A DNA stretch of 64,000 nucleotides from Heterohyrax brucei. Lineage: Eukaryota > Chordata > Mammalia > Hyracoidea > Procaviidae. Shown piece by piece: positions 57,505 through 64,000 of the stretch. The stretch covers positions 6,390,001 to 6,454,000 of the forward strand of contig CM053162.1 in the NCBI GenBank assembly GCA_028571685.1, written 5' to 3'. Under the pieces are notes generated by a model, which was given only the letters and a program-made list of their open reading frames with translations, did not search any database and was not told where the DNA came from. The stretch's first letter is position 1. The number at the start of each line of letters is the position of its first letter. A program made the position numbers and the translations under genes.

Positions 57505-58084
57505 ATAAAAATGAAAAAGGTACAGTCATTGTTCCCAAGGAAGCCATGATTTCAGAGGGAAAAGGCCTCAAGGATCTGCCAGTGCCGCAAACAGGACGAA
57601 AAGAGTCCCAGCAGATATTCCATTACATGTGATATTTAGGATTGAGAAAAACATTTGTTGGGTGAGAAATTTAAAAGGTAGCTAAGATAATAGTTCAAAG
57701 ACACTAATCTGAGGAGTAATTGGAGGCAAGAAGATGAAGTCCAGCAAGTGCACACTGCTATCTACAGAAACGGAGTGTGACAGGAGATAGTAAAAGGTAA
57801 GGTAGTTTGAGCTACTTCAGGGTCCAAAGGAAGGGTTGATTTTTATTTTTCTCTGTTTTGTGCGGTTGGTTAGGATGAAGATGATCTGAGCTTGTTGGTA
57901 GGTAGAGAGTGGAATTTAACATGTAAAAAGTGTGAACTGGAGTTACATACAGAAGATTTTCGGACTTCAATTGCCTTTGAAGTTGATAGAGAAGTCTTTA
58001 GCTACTTTCCTTCAAATTCCTATCAAAACATCATGGATGCATCCTTAATAGCCTAGCTTCCCTAAGAAACTCATTTTTTTCCCT
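57505..58084. other. Unassigned sequence
   Basis: Nothing recognised. Confidence 0.3.
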
Positions 58085-58460
58085 TTCTTTTGTAGGGGCG
58101 TCCTCAATAATTTTTTCCTTGAATTGTATTTATTTTGTAGTTGTTGACAATATATGCAGCAAATCATACATCAATTTAACAGTTTCTACATGGACAAATT
58201 TAGCATAATTGATTATTGTCTTCAAGTTGTGGAAAAATTCTCCCCTTTCTTTTCTGAAATATTCTTCTCTTACCCCTGTAGACTCACTGCCACTAAGGCT
58301 CTTCTTTAATTTTTCAAGTTGCTGTTGTCTGTTTGATCTCTTATAGATGGGTTCTTAAAAGAGCTTACTGTTCAAGATTGACCTTTTTACTAGTTAAGCT
58401 AAACTATTGTTCATTTTTACGATAACTTCAAGGAATTCATTCGTTTTCTTTTAAACCTCT
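58085..58460 (-). mobile_element. L1 3' UTR fragment, antisense
   Basis: Shares blocks with 7655-8740 and 59370-60480: a T-rich start, 'tattgtcttcaagttgtgg', 'gtagactcactgccac', 'ttgctgttgtctgtttgatc', then 'aacttcaaggaattcatt'. It contains only the 3'-most few hundred bases. Confidence 0.65.
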
Positions 58461-58639
58461 TTAGATTGTTAGCCTGTACCATGTCTAGGAGTAATAAGTT
58501 TCCTGTGCTTAGTGCCAGCTGTGTAAAGGAGTACTTCATTTTAATTGTTCTAAATTTATCTCTCCTAAGCAGCAAGTGGGCCTTTCAGCTCTGATGTTCT
58601 AGAATTGCCAAATAATTGGTGTTCCTCTTTAGTGCTGTG

Positions 58640-59365
58640 ACACTGATTTAGCCCGTTGTGGGCACACTACACACACAATCCCAACCCACACGGATCAAAG
58701 GCAGCTTTCCTCTTTAAGTACCCTCCCCTACCTGTACATCCAGTTGTTTACACTCACCACATCTACCCTTCCTGAGCATTCTCTACACTGCACCTGGAAC
58801 AATCTTTTAAAACCAGAAATCATGTCAAACTGCTCAGAACTGGTGAGAACACGTGCCTCTATTTTGCGTGACAACACAGTTCATTCTCATTTTCTAGATG
58901 TGGCCATGCATGCTGCTCCTTTCACTTTAAAAGTGTCCCTGTTTGTCCATTTGGACAAAAGATTGAGTGTTCATCCTTCTTAACAAAGACCTTCCCATTG
59001 CTCTTACAAAAAAAAAAATCCCAGTCTCCTTACCATGACTGATCTTTCCTCATCTATTACCCTACCTAGCCTTTCTTCTTTCTCCATTTTCTGATACTCC
59101 AACTGTACCATTTCCTCTCTGTTTCTCTAATATCCCAAGCCCACATTGATGTCAAGACCCGAGCACTTGATGGTTCCACTGCTTGGACTACAGCTCCTTT
59201 TTTTCCTCCCCTAGTCCTAACTTTCTCTCTTCATTCAGATCTCTGTTCTAATGTTATCTTTTCACAGATACCTTCCCTTACGAAACCATCTAAAATTTTC
59301 GATTTCCTTCCAGAACAAATTCATTCAACTTTTTTGCGTCTACAGTGCTCATGATAAAGAAAAAT
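58640..59365 (+). mobile_element. Old LINE (L1M-like) 3' region, left part
   Basis: 'gaacaatcttttaaaacca', 'tcatgtcaaactgctcag', 'cttcattcagatctctgt', 'gataccttcccttacgaaac' and 'catctaaaatttt' follow the order of an old mammalian L1 3' UTR. It is cut at 59365 by an antisense L1 and appears to resume at about 63190. Confidence 0.5.
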
Positions 59366-59369
59366 ATTG

Positions 59370-60480
59370 TTTTCTAATATTTATTTTATTTTTTGGTGAA
59401 AATATATTCAACCATTCGATAATTTTTACTTGTACGGTTAGTTCAATGACATTGATTATTTTCTTCATGTTGTATTATTCCTGCCATCTCTCCCCATATT
59501 GTTTTACCACCATTGACTTCAACTCACTGCACAAAACTTCTAATCTGTTTCTGAGTTACTGTAGACAGTTTGATCTGATACAGATAATTCTTTGAAGGAG
59601 TACAAGGCTCAAGGTGAAAATTCTTTACTAAATCAGCTAAACTGCCATTTAGTTTGAAGATGACTTTAATGTATAGTTTTAGTTCAAGATTCAAAAAGTT
59701 TCTAAAGGTAACATATTTAGGGGTTCCTCCAGTCTCAGTGGGTCCAGGAAGTCTGGATTCTGTAAGAAGTTTGAAAATCTGTTTCAGAGATTTTCCCCTT
59801 TTGATCAGAACCCATCAAAACATTATGATCAAAACAGTGATGGTAGCTAGGCACCATTTCTTCTGATTTCATGGCAAAAGAGGCAAACAGTTCATGGAGG
59901 CAACCAGACCTGATGTTTAGCTCCTTCTCTGTTTCCTAGGTCTCCTTCCTCTACAGCTCCAGGCAAACAGAGACCAAGCTGTATCTTGGATGGCCATTCA
60001 CAAGCTCTTAAGACCCCAGGCATTAGTTACTAAACTACTGGGAAGAACAGACTCCAAAAGCAGTGTTAGGTTAGTTTGTTGGACAGTCCCATGAAGCTAC
60101 AGGTCTAAGTCTTCAAACCAAGAGAATTTAATCTCTTGAGGTATTTGTTTGTAGCTAAGTAGTTATAGTCGGTAAATCTTTTTTTTAATTACTCTAAAAT
60201 TATATATCACACAGTTGCCATTTTTTATACAACTTAGCAATATCAGTATTTATACTTACCAAATTGTGTAACCATAATCTTTAATCAATGCAATTTTCCT
60301 GTTCCATAGAAATACACTCACTACTACTCACAGAACATCTCCCTAGCCCTCTCTCCCTTCCTATCCCGGGTAACTGTTGGTCTCTCTCTATTTACCTATT
60401 CTTGTCGTTTCATATAAGTGAAGTCAGTATTTGTCTTTTTGTGCTTGACTTATTTTACTCCGTGTGATGTCTTTGAATGC
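59370..60480 (-). mobile_element. L1 3' part, antisense, left part of a split copy
   Basis: Begins with a T-rich run (the antisense tail) and continues through 'ggtgaaaatatattcaacc', 'gatggtagctaggcaccat', 'cattcacaagctcttaagac', 'tttacctattcttgtcgttt' and 'gtgaagtcagtatttgtctt'. It stops at 60480, where an RTE LINE begins. About 45 bp of matching L1 ('gtcttcaagattcgtttatg') follows the RTE end. Confidence 0.7.
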
Positions 60481-60673
60481 AGTCAAAATGCACTGATAAT
60501 TACTGATGACAGAAAAGTGAAATCTGGAAATGAAGAAGGATCAGTAGTTGGAAAATATGGCCTTTGTGATGGAAATGATGCCAGAGATCACGCAATAGAG
60601 TTTTACTATACCACAGACATCTTCACTGCAAATACCTTTATTCACCAACATAAACAGCGACTATTTGCAAAGA

Positions 60674-60836
60674 GGAAACCCTGGTGGCATGGCAGTTAAG
60701 TGCTGTGTCTGCTAACCAAAAGGTCATCAGTTCAAATCTACCAGGAGGTTCTTGGAAACTCTATGGAGCAGTTCTACTCGGTCCTACAGGGTCATTATGA
60801 GTCAGAATTGACTCAATAGAAGTGAGCTTTTTTGGG
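60674..60836 (+). mobile_element. AfroSINE inside RTE LINE
   Basis: 'aggaaaccctggtggcatgg' (head), 'ggagcagttctactcggtcc' (body), 'gagtcagaattgactcaat' (tail). RTE sequence resumes at 'actgccagatgaaatataca'. A possible imperfect target duplication is 'tatttgcaaaga' and 'tatgcacaga'. Confidence 0.85.
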
Positions 60837-62200
60837 TGGGGGTGTATGCACAGATACTGCCAGATGAAATATACAGAAATTAGATTAACTACATCTGTGA
60901 AAAGAGACAATTGAAAAGCTCAGTACTGTCAGTCAGAAAAAGGCCAGGGGCAGACTGTGGAACAGACAATAAGTTGCTCATACCGAAGTCCAAACTGAAG
61001 TTGCAGAAAATTAGAATAAGTCCACAAGAGCCAACATATGACCTTGAACACACTCCACCTGAATTTAGAGGCCATCTCAAGAACAGATTTGGCACACTGA
61101 ACACTAATGACCAAAGGCTAAGGAGTGTGGGATAACACAAAGGACTTCCATAACAGAGGTCATTAAAACACAGAAAATAAAGAAAAGACCAAAATAGACG
61201 TCAGAAGAGGCTCTGGAGCTTGCTCCAATAGCTGAAGCAAACGTAAGAGATGATAAAATAAAAGAGCCAAATAGAAAATTTCAAAAGGTTTGAGAAGATG
61301 AAGGAAAGTACTAAGCAGCATGTACAAAGACCTGCAGTTAGAAAACCAGAAGAGAAGAATAAACTCAGAATTTCTCAAGCTGAAAAAATTGAAGGAAAAA
61401 TTCAAGACTTGAGTTACGATACTAAAGGTTTCTATGAGAAAAATAATGAACAACACAGGAAATTTCAAAAGAAAATGGAAGGAACAAATGAAATCACTAT
61501 ATCAAAAATAATTGATCGATGTTCAACCATTTTAGATGGTAGCAAAAAGTACGGACAGAAGAGATCCAAGCTGCACTGAGGTCTCTGGTGAAAAGCAAGG
61601 CTCTAGAAACTGGTAGAATATTGATTAAGATGTTTCAGTGAGCAGATCCAGAGCTGGAAGTGCCCACGCATCTACGTCAAGAAAATTGGAAGACAGTTAC
61701 CTGTCCAGCTGACACAACAGACCCATGTTTATGTGTGTTTTAGAGAAAGGCAATACAACAAAACATGGAAATTACTAAACAATGTGATTAGCAGCACATG
61801 TAAGTGAAATTTTGCTGAAGAGCATTCAAAAGCAGCTGCAACAGTACATCAACAGGTAGAAACTCAAAACAGCTTCAGAAGAGGATTTGGAAGGGATACT
61901 ATTCCTGAAGTTGGATGAATCCTCGCTATAAACAAGAAAAATATTAATCCATGTTTTGTTAATTATACAAAGATGTTACACTGTGTGGATCATAACAAAT
62001 TATAGGTAACACTGAAAAGAATGTAAATTCCAGAATACTTGCTTATGCTCATGAGGAACCTGCACGTAGATCAAGAGTCTGTAGCGAAACAGAACAAGGG
62101 AATATTGCACACTTTAAAACCATGAAAGGTGTGAGTCAGGGTTATATCCTTTCACCATACTTATTCAGTCTGTATGCTGAGCAAATCATTCATGAAACTG

Positions 62201-62370
62201 GAAACAGTGATGATGTAGTGGTTAAGTGCTAAGGCTGCTAACCAAAAGAATGGCAGTTCAAATCCACCATGTGCTTCCCGGAAGCTCTATGGGACAGTTC
62301 TATTCTGTCCTGTAGAGTCATTGTGTGTCAGAATCCACTCAAGGGCAGTAGGTTTGGTTTGATTTGGTTA
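62201..62370 (+). mobile_element. AfroSINE inside RTE LINE
   Basis: 'gatgatgtagtggttaagtg' (head), 'gggacagttctattctgtcc' (body), 'gtgtcagaatccactcaagg' (tail) and 'ggtttggtttgatttgg' (end). RTE resumes at 'acagggcatcaagggtagag'. Confidence 0.85.
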
Positions 62371-63150
62371 AAGTATGTCCAGAACAGGGCATCAAGGGTA
62401 GAGGAAAACTTATTAACAACCTTTGATATGTAGATGATACAGTCTTGCTTGCTGAAAGTGAAGAGAACTTGAAATACTTACTGATGAAGATCAAAGACCA
62501 CAGCCTTCAGTATGAACCACACCTCAACATCAAGAAAAGAAAAACCCTCATAAGCAGCAAGTAAGTAACATGATAAATACAGTAAAAATTGAAATGATTA
62601 ACGATTTCATTTTACTTGGATCCACAATCACCATGCATGGAAACAACAGTTAAGAAATTAAAGGGCTCATTGCTTTGGATAAATCTCCTACAAAAAGCCT
62701 TGAACACTAAGGTTGCTGGCTGAAGCCATGGTGTTTACATTGAAGTAATATGTGTGCAAAAGCTGCACAAAGAATAAGGAAGACCAGAGAAGAATTGATG
62801 TCTTTGAATTACGATGCCAATGAAGAATATTGACTATATCGCAAATTACCAGAGGAATAAAGAAATTTGTCTTGGAAGAACAGCCAGAATGTTCCTTAGA
62901 ACAGGATGACAAGACTTTGTCTCACATACTTTGGACATGTTACCAGGAGAGGTCTGTGCCTGGAGAAGGACATCATGCTTTATAGAATAGAGGGTCAATA
63001 AAATAGAGGATTGAAACAGCGGCGGCGACAATGGGCTTCACTATAACAACGATTTTGAGGATGGTGCAGGACTAGGTAGTTTTTCATCCTGTTGTATACA
63101 GGGCTTCTATGAGTTGGAACTGACTTGATATCACCTAGCAACAACAACAC

Positions 63151-63190
63151 TGTCTTCAAGATTCGTTTATGTTTTAGCAAGTAGGAATGT
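63151..63190 (-). mobile_element. L1 antisense, right part of split copy
   Basis: 'gtcttcaagattcgtttatg' plus 'ttttagcaagta' continues the antisense L1 interrupted at 60480. Confidence 0.6.
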
Positions 63191-63315
63191 TTTATTTGTT
63201 AAGCTGTTTATTATGGTATCTTCTATTTCAAATGGTAACTTCTTAAGGAAAGGATCATTTACCACTGTGTTCTTGTCACCAGTCCACCTGACACTCAGTT
63301 GTCAAACAGACAGTG
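63191..63315 (+). mobile_element. Old LINE 3' end, right part of split copy
   Basis: 'tatttgttaagctgtttatt' then 'ggtaacttcttaaggaaagg' and 'ccactgtgttcttgtcacc' fit the 3' terminal order of the old LINE that starts at 58640. Confidence 0.4.
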
Positions 63316-64000
63316 CAGACAGCCTATCCGAGATACCTAGGATTAGGACTGTCCTCTCTTACCCATTGAAGCACTCTAGAGAATGACCTATTTTATTCAC
63401 TTTCTTGTGAAGGTTTCTTCGTTTTCTTTGTCATTATCAAGTCTTTCTTCGTGTGCATAAGAATTAGAATAATGACAGTGTATCTGGGTTTGTTTGCTAA
63501 CCTGCTACAGAGCTGGTATGTGACTGTTCCGGGCCTTCTGTTATATAATTTATACTGCTAGCATTTCTAGGTAATTTCAGCAAAAGTAAATATATTATTT
63601 ATTAATATAGGGATGTTTAAATCATTCAGAAAGAAAGATTAGTTTGTCATTACTTAGTTATCAGAAGGACCTACCTCAGAATATCTTTGAAGGGCAAAGA
63701 GTTATTGCATATATCGATGGATAAAAAATAAAGTGAAGAGCAGAATAGTTAAATAGCTTATTTACAATCACCTACAAGCAGAGATGACAGCTGAGATTCT
63801 CTGACTCCTAGCTTGGAATCAGTTTTATGTATAAGCAATGTAGATGGTCTTCCAAATATTTGCTCTGCTACACAGTGGAAACTTTATATAAAAACATTAA
63901 AGAGCTCTTCAAAATTCTAATTTAGGGAGGGAAGAGTTTTCTCAGGCAGCCCATCAGGAATTGGTACTATTTTGGTCTGTCCTGCACAATTGCCCTTCTA
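63316..64000. other. Unassigned sequence to window end
   Basis: AT-rich. No repeat or coding segment recognised. Confidence 0.35.

Larger units (their letters stand above)
60481..63150 (+). mobile_element. RTE/BovB-like LINE, 5'-truncated, with two AfroSINEs
   Basis: Begins inside the endonuclease region (ALIITDDRKVKSGNEEGS VVGKYGLCDG at 60500-60560) and ends 'tcacctagcaacaacaac'. RT-domain traces include the YADD-equivalent reading YVDD (62427-62438). C-terminal traces are 'actttggacatgttaccagg' and 'ggagaaggacatcatgctt'. Stops and frameshifts are numerous. Without the SINEs it is about 2.35 kb, so it lacks roughly the first quarter. It sits inside an antisense L1, flanked by 'gatgtctt' on the left and 'ctgtcttc' on the right. 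Confidence 0.85.

Noticed and set aside
6741-62370. tRNA-like heads in the AfroSINE copies as tRNA genes
   Set aside because: They are diverged promoter remnants of a SINE, lack a full cloverleaf and are followed by SINE bodies.
1-64000. CRISPR arrays, bacterial operons, riboswitches or plasmid features
   Set aside because: The window is mammalian repeat-rich DNA; no spaced identical repeats or prokaryotic gene organisation are present.

Overview
The window is vertebrate, almost certainly mammalian, intergenic or deep-intronic DNA. No host protein-coding exon could be recognised with confidence. The repeat content points to an afrotherian, most likely an elephant or a close relative. There are about 22 copies or fragments of an AfroSINE-type tRNA-derived SINE whose 3' end matches the 3' end of an RTE/BovB-like LINE. 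That LINE is present as two long copies and two short 3' fragments. The window also holds L1 elements, three essentially complete MaLR-type LTRs plus one cut by the window edge, and an older layer of MIR and L2. Family names come from remembered consensus sequences, not from a search.

Layout. Positions 1-9 kb: an edge-cut LTR, RTE and L2 fragments, one complete LTR, an AfroSINE pair and an antisense L1 3' UTR. Positions 9-11 kb: a block without obvious repeats, with enhancer-like base composition and one exon-like 75-bp segment. Positions 11-17 kb: SINE, MIR and L2 remnants. Positions 16.9-24.65 kb: one L1 with 5' UTR, ORF1 and ORF2 remnants and 3' UTR, interrupted by an LTR with a clear 5-bp target duplication. 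Positions 25-31.9 kb: MIR, AfroSINEs and microsatellites. Positions 31.9-35.6 kb: a nearly complete RTE LINE, also interrupted by an LTR with a 5-bp duplication. Positions 35.6-38.3 kb: two CpG-retaining segments with splice-like borders, the best candidates for unannotated host exons. Positions 39-54 kb: mostly old repeats, microsatellites (including about 460 bp of CA-rich alternating sequence) and unassigned sequence. Positions 54.3-56.1 kb: an L1 3' end carrying two AfroSINEs and ending in a long polypurine tract. Positions 58.6-63.3 kb: a four-level nest, old LINE > antisense L1 > RTE LINE > two AfroSINEs.

There are no operons or interacting host genes to describe. What can be read is insertion history: L2, MIR and old L1 are the oldest layer; L1, RTE and MaLR LTRs are intermediate; AfroSINEs are generally the youngest and repeatedly sit in pairs. 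I found no clear evidence of a new biological system. The segments most worth testing are the exon-like blocks at 36.26-36.50 kb, 37.31-37.60 kb and 10.27-10.35 kb, and the homeodomain/POU-rich unique segments near 9.0, 31.4 and 43.0 kb.
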